Assembly (NCBI GenBank): GCA_030373145.1 | Contig: JAUCZK010000008.1 | Location: 27,651 to 91,650 of the forward strand | Length of the DNA stretch: 64,000 bases | Reading direction: 5' to 3' | Source: Cyanobium sp. CZS48M | GTDB lineage: Bacteria; Cyanobacteriota; Cyanobacteriia; PCC-6307; Cyanobiaceae | In this document: one piece after another, positions 23,414 to 32,120 of the stretch | Position numbering within the stretch: the stretch's first letter is position 1 | How the letters are laid out: every line of letters begins with the position of its first letter | The notes under the pieces: model-generated | What the model was told of the DNA's origin: nothing | The model's database searches: none | Seen by the model: only the letters and a program-made list of their open reading frames with translations | Program-made: the position numbers and the translations under genes

Positions 23414-25087
23414 TCAGGCCTGCCGATCCAGCCCCTCAGCCAGGTAATGCTCCACCGCCCGCTCAATGTTGCGGTGCATCCGCTCTTTCCCCAGCCGTTC
23501 CCCCAGCTCCGATCGGCGGATCACCTCCAGCACTGTGGGGTTCAACCCCGCCAGCCACAGGGAGATTCCCTGCCGATCCAGGCGCCGCTCCGCTTCCGTG
23601 ATCACTTTGAGGGCGGAGTATTCGATGTCGATCACGGCGCTGCCATCCAGCACCACCACCCTTGGCTGGTGCTGGGTGATCTCCGCGCGCATCCGCAGGA
23701 GCACCCCATGGGCATTGGCGAAGAAGAGACGCCCCTCGGCACGGAGCAGCAGCAGCCCCGGCCAGGTCTCATCACGGGGATGCCTGGCTGAGAGCGGCCG
23801 GAACACATCAGTGCCGCGCTTGCGGCCGATGGCATACACCAGTGGGTTCACCTCCTGCTGCACCAGGGCCAGAAGTGAGAGGATCACGGCCACGAGGATG
23901 CCCTTGAGGGTTCCCAGGAACACCACCCCCAGGAAGGCCACCAGCGCCCAGCGGAATTCGATGTGTCGGACACGGCGGATCGACAGGAATTCGCCCGGGG
24001 CGATTAATTCGAACGAATAGACGATCACCACCACCGCCAGGGCCGCCAGGGGCATCAGCGCGATCAAGGGAGCGAGCAGCAGCAGGGTGGCCAGCGCGGC
24101 TCCTGCCGTGACCAGCTCCGCCATCTGACTGCGGGCCCCGGCCTGGCGGTTCACCGCCGTCTGGGTGGTGCCGCCGCCTGCCGCCATCGCCCCGAAGAAG
24201 CCGCCGCCGATGTTGGCCAGGCCGAGGGCCAGCAGCTCCCGGTCGGGTTGCGGAGAAGGTTCATCGCTGGCGCGGAAGGCCCGCGCTGCGGCGATGCTTT
24301 CCGTGAAACTCATCATGGCGATGCCAGCCGCCCCTGGCCAGAGACCGCCGAGCAGATCCAGTCGGGGCAGACTCAGGGAAGGCAGCCCCCTGGGCACGGC
24401 GCCCACCAGCTCCACGCCGAAGCGATCGAGCCCCAACAGGGCACAACCGGCGATCGCAACGGCCACCACCACCAGCGGCGCCGGTACCGACGGCAGACGA
24501 CGCTTCAGGCCGAAGAGCAGGCCGAACAGAGCGGCCGAGAGCAGCACCGTGGCCAGCGACGCCTGCGGAATCCCAACCAGCAGCGCGGCGAGGTCGCGGA
24601 AGAAGCCTTCCTTCTCCCCATGCAGCCCCAGCAGCTTGGGCAGCTGATCCACGACGATCACCAGACCGATGCCGGACTTGAAGCCCACCAGCACCGATTC
24701 GGAGATGAAGTTGGCGATGAAACCGAGCCGCAGCAGGGCGGCGCCGCAGAGCATGGTGCCCACCAGCAGGGCCAGGGTGGTGCTGGCCGCCACCAGGGCG
24801 CTGGGATCACCCAACGGCGAGAGCCGGTTCAGTTCGCTGCCCACCAGGATCGCCAGGGTGGTGGTGGTGCTCACGCTCAGGGGTCTGGAGCTGCCCAGCA
24901 GGGCATAGACCGCCATCGGCACCAGGGCCGTGTACAGCCCCACCTGCACCGGCAGACCGGCAATGGTGGCGTAGGCCATCGCCTTGGGCAGCACCACCGC
25001 GGCGGCGGTCAGTCCGGCCGCCAGATCCGCCTGCCCCAGTCCACGCCGATAACCGCTGGGCAGAAGAGAAGCAGGAAACTGGGCCAT
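23414..25087 (-). CDS. SulP-family inorganic anion transporter with STAS domain
   Basis: 557 residues. The N-terminus has the SulP signature AGLTAAAVVLPKAMAYATIA and GLPVQVGLYTALVPMAVYALLGSS in adjoining blocks, with ten or more membrane spans, then a cytoplasmic STAS domain (RVVVLDGSAVIDIEYSALKV). Family members carry sulfate, bicarbonate, chloride or dicarboxylates; cyanobacterial BicA is one. Its gene starts 33 bases after the BASS-transporter stop in the same direction as the sulfatase operon, so sulfate transport is a reasonable guess but not shown. Confidence 0.9.
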   Translation of the reverse strand: MAQFPASLLPSGYRRGLGQADLAAGLTAAAVVLPKAMAYATIAGLPVQVGLYTALVPMAVYALLGSSRPLSVSTTTTLAILVGSELNRLSPLGDPSALVAASTTLALLVGTMLCGAALLRLGFIANFISESVLVGFKSGIGLVIVVDQLPKLLGLHGEKEGFFRDLAALLVGIPQASLATVLLSAALFGLLFGLKRRLPSVPAPLVVVAVAIAGCALLGLDRFGVELVGAVPRGLPSLSLPRLDLLGGLWPGAAGIAMMSFTESIAAARAFRASDEPSPQPDRELLALGLANIGGGFFGAMAAGGGTTQTAVNRQAGARSQMAELVTAGAALATLLLLAPLIALMPLAALAVVVIVYSFELIAPGEFLSIRRVRHIEFRWALVAFLGVVFLGTLKGILVAVILSLLALVQQEVNPLVYAIGRKRGTDVFRPLSARHPRDETWPGLLLLRAEGRLFFANAHGVLLRMRAEITQHQPRVVVLDGSAVIDIEYSALKVITEAERRLDRQGISLWLAGLNPTVLEVIRRSELGERLGKERMHRNIERAVEHYLAEGLDRQA

Positions 25088-25120
25088 GGTGCGGATGAAC
25101 AGCTCTGATGATCCGAAGAC

Positions 25121-26005
25121 TCAGGCGGATTCGGCGAGCTCACGCTGCTGCCATTTCAGAAACAGGGTGGAGATGATGACCGTGATCAACACATAGGAGA
25201 GGATTCCGGGAATCATCTCAGGCATCCCTGGTTGATAGGTCAGGGCCAGTTGAGCCGCCAGGCCCGTGTTGCGCATCCCCGTCACCAGCGCCACCGTTCG
25301 ACGCTCAAGTAGATCCCGTCCGGCCAGGCCATAGCCGATCGCCAGGCTGAACACGCTGAGGCCGGCCATCGCGGCCAGGGCCAGCAGGTTCTGCTGGAGG
25401 AAGGGCACCAGCTGCCTGCCGCTCAGCACAAGCAGAGCCACCAGCATCAGCATCAGCAGCAGGGTGGCCAGGGCACCGAGAGCACGGCTGCAACGCTGGG
25501 CCAGCTGCGGCTTCCACTGCCCCAGCAGCACGCCGGCGATCACGGGCAGCACCTGCACCTGCAGCACTTGCATCGCCACCTGGGCAGGGTGGATCTCCCA
25601 CCCGTCGATCTCCCACCCGTTGAGGGCGACGCTGGCCTTGAACACGACCGCCATCAGGGGAATGGTGACGATGGCCAGCAGCGCCGCCGTGATCTGCAGC
25701 CGCGCCGCGAGCTCAGCCGTGCCGCCACTGCCGCGCACCCGGAAGAGGATGAGCGGGGCGCTGGGACACGCCAGCATCAGGGCCATGGCTGCCCAGGCAG
25801 GGCGTGTCAGCACCCCTTGCAAGGGCAGCAACACCAGCACCAGCCCGGCCAGGGGAACCAGCAGGCAGGTGCCGAGCACCACGCGCCAGAGAAAGGCGGG
25901 GCGATCTCTGAGCAGCACGAACGGGTAGTCCTTCAGCCCCAGACCAAGGCTGAACATGAGCGTCACGATGGTGGCCGTAACCAGGAGCGCTGCAGATTGG
26001 GGCAT
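25121..26005 (-). CDS. BASS-family (bile acid:Na+ symporter-like) transporter
   Basis: 294 residues with about nine hydrophobic segments. The pattern fits the BASS family: SLGLGLKDYPFVLLRDRPA near the N-terminus, MALMLACPSAPLILFRVRGSG in the first repeat, and VALVTGMRNTGLAAQLALTY, the second core motif. Members move organic anions with sodium. It starts 5 bases after the DUF202 gene's stop in the sulfatase operon, so it may import or export the sulfated substrate or its product. It contains a short in-frame duplication (NGWEIDGWEI). Confidence 0.8.
   Translation of the reverse strand: MPQSAALLVTATIVTLMFSLGLGLKDYPFVLLRDRPAFLWRVVLGTCLLVPLAGLVLVLLPLQGVLTRPAWAAMALMLACPSAPLILFRVRGSGGTAELAARLQITAALLAIVTIPLMAVVFKASVALNGWEIDGWEIHPAQVAMQVLQVQVLPVIAGVLLGQWKPQLAQRCSRALGALATLLLMLMLVALLVLSGRQLVPFLQQNLLALAAMAGLSVFSLAIGYGLAGRDLLERRTVALVTGMRNTGLAAQLALTYQPGMPEMIPGILSYVLITVIISTLFLKWQQRELAESA
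25592..25621. repeat. 15-bp tandem duplication inside BASS transporter gene
   Basis: Two adjacent 15-base units (25592-25606 and 25607-25621) match at 14 of 15 positions. On the coding strand they encode the repeated GWEI in NGWEIDGWEIHP. The insertion is in frame and lies in a loop between membrane segments. Confidence 0.85.
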
Positions 26006-26010
26006 GGGAG

Positions 26011-26397
26011 TTAGCCGACAGGGATACCCGTCACCAGCAGAGCAAAGGCCACAATGCCGATGATCGTGAGGGCAATGGCTGTGAAGACGGTGATCGAGCG
26101 CTGATCGACATAGACGAAGTCGTCACGCCGAATCAGCTTGAGCGTGCGCAGGTGTTGCCGGGTGGCCGCCGCCATCGCCAGGATGCCGATCAGCACGAAG
26201 CCGATCGCCACAAGACGCACACTCAGGCTGGCATGGGCACTGCCATCAAAGCGGCTGCGGTTGATCGCACCGATGATTTTGTCGAGGCCGAAACCAAAAC
26301 TGATCAGCGACAGGCAGGTGCGAATCCAGGCCATCATCGTGCGCTCGGCGGCAGCCCGGTTGCGCTCCTTGGCCAGTTCGTTGTTGAGATTTCCCAT
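26011..26397 (-). CDS. DUF202 (YidH-type) membrane protein
   Basis: 128 residues. The N-terminus is diagnostic: LAKERNRAAAERTMMAWIRT followed by CLSLISFGFGLDKI. Three membrane segments follow (LVAIGFVLIGILAMAAA and ITVFTAIALTIIGIVAFALL). The function of the family is unknown. Its ATG overlaps the stop of the DUF1622 gene by one base (TGATG), and the BASS gene starts 5 bases after its own stop, so it is embedded in the sulfatase operon. Confidence 0.88.
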   Translation of the reverse strand: MGNLNNELAKERNRAAAERTMMAWIRTCLSLISFGFGLDKIIGAINRSRFDGSAHASLSVRLVAIGFVLIGILAMAAATRQHLRTLKLIRRDDFVYVDQRSITVFTAIALTIIGIVAFALLVTGIPVG

Positions 26398-26795
26398 CAG
26401 TACGGCGTGGCTGCCAGATTGGCCGTCTGCTGACGTTGACCATCCTCCAGCTTCTGTTCGGCTTCCACCTCGCGGCCGAGGAAGACGTTGAGAAAGGTTC
26501 GAATCACAGCCACCACCGCCAGCTTGATCAGGTTCTCATTCGAGGGTGCCGTGGTGGTGGCCACGATGTCGGCCGCCAGCTGGAATTCCAGCGCCATCGA
26601 CAGCCAGCTGCCGAAGCTGAGCCGGATGCTGTTGAAAGGCCTCCCCTGAGATTTACCGCTGCGGCGCAGGCGCAGCGCCTGGCGCAAGGTGACCAGGAAC
26701 CCAATCGCCACGCACACCACCGAGACGCTCTCCAGCAGCAGCCGCAAACCACCGGCGAACAGCTCGAGCCATTCCGTGAAGGGGGCAAAGGACAT
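26397..26795 (-). CDS. DUF1622 membrane protein
   Basis: 132 residues. An N-terminal membrane helix (SVSVVCVAIGFLVTL) is followed by a basic linker and the family block SFGSWLSMALEFQLAADIVATT, then AVVAVIRTFLNVFLGREVEAEQ. The family is uncharacterised. It starts 3 bases after the formylglycine-generating enzyme stop and overlaps the DUF202 start, so the two small membrane proteins are probably made together with the sulfatase machinery. Confidence 0.85.
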   Translation of the reverse strand: MSFAPFTEWLELFAGGLRLLLESVSVVCVAIGFLVTLRQALRLRRSGKSQGRPFNSIRLSFGSWLSMALEFQLAADIVATTTAPSNENLIKLAVVAVIRTFLNVFLGREVEAEQKLEDGQRQQTANLAATPY

Positions 26796-26798
26796 GGT

Positions 26799-27782
26799 TC
26801 AGCTCCTCACGATGCAACGAAAACCCATGTGACAGGTGGAGGTGTCGATGCCCTGGGCCATGCGGGCGGCAGGGCGGTAGCGGCGGCAGTAGCTCGGGGC
26901 GCAGAGAAAGGAGCCGCCTTTGACCACCTTGCGGGGGATGCTGCCGTGCTGGGAGGCGGTGTCGATGCTCTCCTGCCGCGAGGCACCGCGGGGGGACTCG
27001 ATCGTGCAGCAGCCCCCCGCCTGTTTGTGGGCTGCCACGGTGGCGCCGTGGCCGGCGTACCAGTCGTCGGTCCACTCCCAGACGTTGCCGATCATGTCGA
27101 GCAGGCCGTAGCCGTTGGCTGGGAAGGCACCCACCGGCGAGGTGCGCTCCCAGCCGTCGAGCAGGCTGTTGTGGTGGGGGAAGTCTCCCTGGAAGGTGTT
27201 GGCCATGGGCCGGCCGCCGGGGTGGAGCTCCTCCCCCCAGGCGAACTCAGCCCCCTCCACTCCGCCCCGGGCGGCCCGCTCCCATTCGGCTTCGCTCGGC
27301 AAGGCCTTGCCGGCCCAGGCGGCGTAGGCCAGGGCATCCTCATGGGCCACATGCACCACGGGATGGTGGTCGCGGTTCTTGATCGAGCTGCCCGGGCCTT
27401 CCGGGTGGCGCCAGTTGGCCCCCTGCAGGTACTGCCACCAGCGGTAGGGGTCGCCCGTGCTGATTGGCCCGGGCGGTGGCACGAACACGATCGAGGAGGG
27501 CGCCAGCAGTTCCGGCAGGGCATCGGGGTAGGCCGCCGGATCCGCCGGCCGCTCGGCCAGGGTCACGTGACCCGTGGCCTTCACGAACTTGCGGAACTGG
27601 GCATTGGTGACCGGTGAGCGGTCGATCCAGAAGCCCTCCACCACCACCCGGTGGGCCGGAGCCTCCTCCGGGTAGTGGTCATCGGAGCCCATGCTGAAGC
27701 TGCCCCCGGGGATCCAGGCCATGTCCCGCGCCGGCGGGCGCCCCGGCCGGAGAGCCGGGGCCAGTGAACGATCCAGGGCCAT
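26799..27782 (-). CDS. Formylglycine-generating enzyme (sulfatase maturase, SUMF1/FGE type)
   Basis: 327 residues without a signal peptide. The FGE-sulfatase fold is seen from MAWIPGGSFSMGSDDHYPEE through PVTNAQFRKFVKATGH, ALPSEAEWERAARGG, GNVWEWTDDWY and KGGSFLC to MGFRCI. The two copper-binding active-site cysteines are present as Cys294 and Cys299 (LCAPSYCRRYR), so it should be a true oxygen-dependent FGE rather than an inactive relative. FGE oxidises the sulfatase active-site Cys to formylglycine. It lies 26 bases downstream of the sulfatase it presumably activates. Confidence 0.93.
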   Translation of the reverse strand: MALDRSLAPALRPGRPPARDMAWIPGGSFSMGSDDHYPEEAPAHRVVVEGFWIDRSPVTNAQFRKFVKATGHVTLAERPADPAAYPDALPELLAPSSIVFVPPPGPISTGDPYRWWQYLQGANWRHPEGPGSSIKNRDHHPVVHVAHEDALAYAAWAGKALPSEAEWERAARGGVEGAEFAWGEELHPGGRPMANTFQGDFPHHNSLLDGWERTSPVGAFPANGYGLLDMIGNVWEWTDDWYAGHGATVAAHKQAGGCCTIESPRGASRQESIDTASQHGSIPRKVVKGGSFLCAPSYCRRYRPAARMAQGIDTSTCHMGFRCIVRS

Positions 27783-27808
27783 GGCGACTTCGCGGAGCGA
27801 TTCGTTCC

Positions 27809-29314
27809 TCAGTGGCCGCCGCTCGCCGCGGAGGTCATCTTCTCCATCACCTCCCCGAGCGAGAAGCTGGCTGCCTTCTGGCGGGGCGGATAGTCCTGGA
27901 ACGTGGCCAGGAACCGCCCCACGATCGTCTGGGCCGGCACCAGCGCAAAGGCATGGTCCAGCATCCAGTCCCAGTAGGTGTTGGAGGTGATGTCGGCCCG
28001 CTCGTAGGGATCGGTGAGCAGGTTGAAGATCTTCGGCAGACGCAGGACAATGAAGGGCTCGGCCCAGATCTGGCAGGTGCCGGGCTGGCGCTGCTCCATG
28101 AACACGAACTTCCAGTTGTCGTAGCGCAGACCGGTGAGATCGCCGTCGTCGGAGAAGTAGAAGAACTCGATCCGTGGGCTCTTGTCGGCCTTGCCCGTCC
28201 AGTAGTCGAGCATGTTGTAGCCGTCGAGATGGATCTTGAAGGTCTTGCTTCCCACCTGATGGCCGGTAAGCAGCTTCTCCTTGATCTCAGGCTCCCCTGC
28301 AGCCGCCACCAGGGTGGGCAGCCAGTCGAGGTGGCTGACGATGCCGGTGAAGAGGGTGCCTGGGGCGATCTTGCCGGGCCAGCGCACCATGGCGGGCACC
28401 CGGTAGGCCCCTTCCCAGTTGGAGTTCTTCTCGTTGCGGAAGGGGGTCATGCCGGCATCGGGCCAGCTGTTCATGTGCGGCCCGTTGTCTGTGCTGTACA
28501 TCACGATCGTGTCATCGGTGACACCCAGCTCATCGAGCAGATCGAGCATCTGGCCGATGCAGTTGTCGTGATAGATCATCACGTCGTGATACTCCGACTG
28601 CCACCGCCCCGATTGGCCGATGTCCTGGGGTCGCGCGTGGGTGCGGAAGTGCATGTGGGTGGTGTTGAACCACACGAAGAACGGCTCACCGGAGGCCACC
28701 GCATCGCGGATGAAGCGCTTGGCCTCGGCCATGAACTCCTCGTCGCAGTTCTCCATCCGCTTCTTGGTGAGCGGGCCGGTGTTCTCGATGCGCTGGGTGC
28801 CGTCGCCATTGGCCCAGCAGTGCAACACCCCGCGGGGGCCAAAATTCTTCTTGAAATCGGGGAAGTCTTCCGGCTTGGGATAGTCGCGCAGCTCCGGTTC
28901 CTCCTCGGCATTGAGGTGGTACAGGTTGCCGAAGAACTCATCGAAGCCGTGCATCGTCGGCAGATGCTCGTCGCGGTCCCCGAAATGATTCTTGCCGAAC
29001 TGGCCGGTGCGATAGCCCAGCGGCTTGAGCAGTTCGGCGATGGTGGGGTCTTCGGCGCGATAGCCCAGCTCGGCCCCGGGCAGCCCCACCTTGCTCAGGC
29101 CGGTGCGGAACACGCTCTGGCCGGAGATGAAGGCCGCCCGGCCGGCGGTGCAGCTCTGCTCGGCGTAGTAGTGGATGAAGCGACCGCCCTCCTTGGCGAC
29201 GCGGTCGATGTTGGGGGTCTGATAGCCCATCAGCCCATCGCTGTAGCAACTCAGGTTGCTCTGGCCGATGTCATCTCCCCAGAGGATGAGGATGTTGGGT
29301 TGTCCGTTGGGCAT
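27809..29314 (-). CDS. Arylsulfatase (type I, formylglycine-dependent)
   Basis: 501 residues from ATG 29314. The N-terminus PNILILWGDDIGQSNLSCYS carries the metal-binding Asp pair. The maturation motif is EQSCTAGRAAF, with Cys55 to be converted to formylglycine; it is the CxAxR variant of CxPxR. Later conserved blocks are FGKNHFGDRDEHLPTMHGFD, TTHMHFRTH and STDNGPHMNSWPDAG. It cleaves sulfate esters; the natural substrate is unknown. Neither this protein nor its FGE has a signal peptide, so both should act in the cytoplasm. It heads a tightly packed minus-strand operon and diverges from an AraC regulator. Confidence 0.94.
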   Translation of the reverse strand: MPNGQPNILILWGDDIGQSNLSCYSDGLMGYQTPNIDRVAKEGGRFIHYYAEQSCTAGRAAFISGQSVFRTGLSKVGLPGAELGYRAEDPTIAELLKPLGYRTGQFGKNHFGDRDEHLPTMHGFDEFFGNLYHLNAEEEPELRDYPKPEDFPDFKKNFGPRGVLHCWANGDGTQRIENTGPLTKKRMENCDEEFMAEAKRFIRDAVASGEPFFVWFNTTHMHFRTHARPQDIGQSGRWQSEYHDVMIYHDNCIGQMLDLLDELGVTDDTIVMYSTDNGPHMNSWPDAGMTPFRNEKNSNWEGAYRVPAMVRWPGKIAPGTLFTGIVSHLDWLPTLVAAAGEPEIKEKLLTGHQVGSKTFKIHLDGYNMLDYWTGKADKSPRIEFFYFSDDGDLTGLRYDNWKFVFMEQRQPGTCQIWAEPFIVLRLPKIFNLLTDPYERADITSNTYWDWMLDHAFALVPAQTIVGRFLATFQDYPPRQKAASFSLGEVMEKMTSAASGGH

Positions 29315-29439
29315 GGGAGGAGGAGGGGGTGAGGGCGCGGGCTTGGGCTGGAGACGGATCCAGGCCCGGCACGCCGATGAACTCAACTACAAACTGGCGC
29401 CCATGGCAGGCTGGGGCCACTCAAAAAGTGCAAGCGGCG
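29315..29439. promoter_or_regulatory. Divergent promoter region, sulfatase operon and AraC regulator
   Basis: 125 bases between the sulfatase and AraC-type starts. The sequence contains ACTACAAACT near 29385-29394, the only AT-rich part and a plausible -10 area. A regulator binding here could control both directions. No specific operator could be identified by eye. Confidence 0.4.
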
Positions 29440-30459
29440 ATGGCTCCGCTCCAGAGCTTTCAGGCTGTTGAAGAGCTGGAAGTGAAGCTGCGAGAGGTGG
29501 GGCTGGATCTGCGTCTGCTCCAGCTCTCCAACGGCCGCCTCAGCGGCAACCTGATCACCCGCCAGTTCGGGCCGCTGCGGTTGCTGCGGCTTCAGGCCAA
29601 CCGCTCTCTGCACGTGGCTGGCGGCAAGCCACGGGACCGGCGGATGATCGCACTGAATCTGGTCCACGACCGCAACGCTCCACCTCTGCGGGCCCACGGC
29701 ACCGCCATCGGCGCCGACGTGTTGTTCGGTCTCGACTCCCAGACCGACGTCCACCTCTCCACTCCTGAGCGGATGGACCTGGCCGTGGTGATGGTGAACC
29801 CCGGCATGCTGACGCGATGGAGCAGTGGTGAGGGGAGCCCTGATCTGGAATCGGAGCCCTTCCGCTTCAATGTCCTGCCCATCGACACCGCCAGCCGCGC
29901 GCCGCTGCAGCGCTGGTTGCTCCACCTGCTGTCCCTTCAGGTGGAGACATCCCCGGTCGTGGCCGCGCCGCCTTCAGAAGCTGATGGAGGGGGAGATGGT
30001 CTGTTGCCTTTGCTCGTTGACGTGCTGGAGCAAGGCCTCAGGCAGCGGGGCTGGCCCGACCGCCCGCCGGCGCGAATTGAACTCGTCAAGCAGTTGCAAC
30101 GCTGGACGGACGAGCACCCCCTTGAACCGATCAGCCTGGAGAGCCTCTGCAGTCAGGCGTATGTCGGACGACGCACCCTGATCCAGGGGTTCCAGGAGCA
30201 CCTGGGCATGGGCCCGATGGCCTACTTCAAACTGCGGAGGCTCCATGGCGTTCGCCGTGAGTTGCTGGAGGCCCAGCCAGGGGCCGCGACGATCTCAGGG
30301 CTGGCGGCCTCCTGGGGCTTCCTCAATCCGGGGCACTTCGCCAGGGATTACCGCCGGTTGTTCGGGGAGCTCCCCAGCGCCACGCTTCCCCGCCGCTCCG
30401 GGTTCGCTGGCCGGAGCCGCGGCACAGCGGTCGATCACTCCTCCGCCTGGTCCGGCTGA
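29440..30459 (+). CDS. AraC-family transcriptional regulator
   Basis: 339 residues. The C-terminal ~100 residues are the two helix-turn-helix AraC domain: LVKQLQRWTDEHPLEPISLE, LCSQAYVGRRTLIQGFQEHLG, GMGPMAYFKLRRLHGVRREL and the closing ASWGFLNPGHFARDYRRLFGELPS. The N-terminal ~200 residues form the ligand-sensing part. ATG 29440 is used; GTG 29428 is an alternative. Divergence from the sulfatase operon makes it the likely local regulator. The last ~25 residues lie beyond the family end and are antisense to the HAD gene. Confidence 0.9.
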   Translation: MAPLQSFQAVEELEVKLREVGLDLRLLQLSNGRLSGNLITRQFGPLRLLRLQANRSLHVAGGKPRDRRMIALNLVHDRNAPPLRAHGTAIGADVLFGLDSQTDVHLSTPERMDLAVVMVNPGMLTRWSSGEGSPDLESEPFRFNVLPIDTASRAPLQRWLLHLLSLQVETSPVVAAPPSEADGGGDGLLPLLVDVLEQGLRQRGWPDRPPARIELVKQLQRWTDEHPLEPISLESLCSQAYVGRRTLIQGFQEHLGMGPMAYFKLRRLHGVRRELLEAQPGAATISGLAASWGFLNPGHFARDYRRLFGELPSATLPRRSGFAGRSRGTAVDHSSAWSG

Positions 30460-31503
30460 CGCTGGAGGGGGCGTGAACACACTGGCCCAGTCGTCGCGCA
30501 TGCTCACCACCGTCCAGCCGCGTCGTGGCGCTTCGCTCAAGGCCCGATCGAGATGGCCGAAAGCGGATTGGCGGTCGTAGGCCACCTCCCGCTCGGGGTC
30601 GTCGTGGTGAACGATCACCCCCAGACGTGGTCCCGGCAGGCTGGTGGTCCACTCCAGCATCTCCAGATCACCGTCGGAGTTGCCGAAGGCGGCGATCGGC
30701 CTGCGGCCGATCAGCTGCTCGATCAGGACCGGTTTCATGGCCCGATCGGCGACCGTCTGCACCTCGCTCTGGCGCAGGATCACCGGCAACCCGCCGCGCA
30801 GGGCGTAGGTGCTGACGACGCTGGAGCCGATCACCTGCTCCGGCGGGATTCCGTAGGCCTCCTCGGCGAACACCCGCATGAACTCCACGCCGCCGGCCGA
30901 AACGATGTAATTGCGGAAGCCATTGGCACGCAGGTGCTCCAGCAGCTCCCGCATCGGTTGGTAGGTCAGGGCGGTGTAAGGCCGCTGCAGGGTCGGGTGG
31001 CAGGCGCTGTCCAGCCACTCGCGCACCAGGTCGCGGAACACATCGGTGCTCATGCCGGCATGGGTGATCCCCACCAGATCCAGCAGACCCTTGATGCCCA
31101 TGGTGAGTACGGCGTCCCCGTTACCGGCCGCCGCAGCGGCGGCGATGATCGGATTGGTGGCGAGCTCGGGCTGCTGGGCCACCATGGCTCGGGCCCGCTC
31201 GATCGCGAAGGCCAGCTGCACGTACATCGGCTGCTCCGACCAGAGCGTGCCGTCGTTGTCGAAGACGGCGATGCGCTCCTCGGGCGGCAGATAGCTCTCT
31301 CCCCCCGGCTGGCTGACGCTGGCGACGAAGGCCAGGATCCGCGATCTGGTGGCACCGTCCCGCCAGGACGGAAGGGGCTGAGCGGACCCTGCGGCGGTGG
31401 CCTGGCTGGCCATGGCGGGCGCCAAAGGAGGCATCATCGCCAGGCTGAGCAGGCTTCCGGCAGCCGTCGCCAGGACCCGCGTCAGCCCCCCGTGTTCCTT
31501 CAC
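30295..31503 (-). CDS. HAD-superfamily phosphatase, probably exported
   Basis: 402 residues. A basic start and hydrophobic stretch (VLATAAGSLLSLAMMPPLAP, then AMAS) suggest a signal peptide. HAD motif I is VFDNDGTLW (DxDGT) near residue 80; motif II is NYIVSAGGVEF; motif IV is FGNSDGDLEML. The enzyme-like part ends near SMRDDWASVF; the remaining ~60 residues are Pro/Gly/Ala-rich and antisense to the AraC gene (165-base overlap), so they may be a read-through extension. Its ATG overlaps the stop of the NTP pyrophosphatase gene. Substrate unknown. Confidence 0.85.
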   Translation of the reverse strand: MKEHGGLTRVLATAAGSLLSLAMMPPLAPAMASQATAAGSAQPLPSWRDGATRSRILAFVASVSQPGGESYLPPEERIAVFDNDGTLWSEQPMYVQLAFAIERARAMVAQQPELATNPIIAAAAAAGNGDAVLTMGIKGLLDLVGITHAGMSTDVFRDLVREWLDSACHPTLQRPYTALTYQPMRELLEHLRANGFRNYIVSAGGVEFMRVFAEEAYGIPPEQVIGSSVVSTYALRGGLPVILRQSEVQTVADRAMKPVLIEQLIGRRPIAAFGNSDGDLEMLEWTTSLPGPRLGVIVHHDDPEREVAYDRQSAFGHLDRALSEAPRRGWTVVSMRDDWASVFTPPPASAGPGGGVIDRCAAAPASEPGAAGKRGAGELPEQPAVIPGEVPRIEEAPGGRQP

Positions 31504-32120
31504 GAGTGGGCGAACAGCCGCTGCAGGGGCGGCAGCAGGGCTTCCAGGGCACGGCCGCGATGGCCTACGCGCCGCTTCAGCTCGGGCGTCATCTGGGCAA
31601 AGCTCAGGCCCGTTTCGGGTACCAGGAACACCGGGTCGTAGCCGAAGCCGCCCTCCCCGCAGGGGGCGTTGAGGATCTCACCGGTGCAGACGCCCTCCAC
31701 CTCCAGCACCGTCTGGCCGCTGGGGTCAGCCAGGGCCAGGGCTGCCGTGAACCGGGCCCCACGGTTGGGTTCCCCTGCCAGGGCCTCCAGCAAGCGGGCG
31801 ATGCGCTCGGGGTCGGTGAGGGCGTAGCGGGCGGAGTGGATGCCGGGCGCCCCGCCGAGGGCGTCCACACTCAGCCCCGAATCATCGGCGAGGGCCCAGT
31901 GCCCCGTGATCCGCGCCACGGCTTCGGCCTTGAGACGGGCGTTGGCGGCAAAGCTGTCGCCGGTTTCCTCCACCTCCAGGCCCTGGGGCTGGCTGCGCAC
32001 CTCCAGATCCAGCTCCGGGCCAGCTGTGGCCAGCAGAGCCGTGAATTCCCTGAGCTTGCCCGCGTTGCCGCTGGCGATCACCAGCACCTTCGGCGCCGGC
32101 CGTGGACTGGGGGGGGTCAT
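31500..32120 (-). CDS. rdgB: Non-canonical purine NTP pyrophosphatase (RdgB/HAM1 family)
   Basis: 206 residues, typical length. The start VLVIASGNAGKLREF, the ETGDSFAANARLKAEA block, ALADDSGLSVDALGGAPGIHSARY and GEGGFGYDPVFLVPE are diagnostic. It hydrolyses ITP, dITP and XTP to monophosphates, keeping damaged purines out of nucleic acids. It is coupled by ATGA overlaps on both sides, with the phosphohexomutase upstream and the HAD phosphatase downstream. Confidence 0.95.
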   Translation of the reverse strand: MTPPSPRPAPKVLVIASGNAGKLREFTALLATAGPELDLEVRSQPQGLEVEETGDSFAANARLKAEAVARITGHWALADDSGLSVDALGGAPGIHSARYALTDPERIARLLEALAGEPNRGARFTAALALADPSGQTVLEVEGVCTGEILNAPCGEGGFGYDPVFLVPETGLSFAQMTPELKRRVGHRGRALEALLPPLQRLFAHS

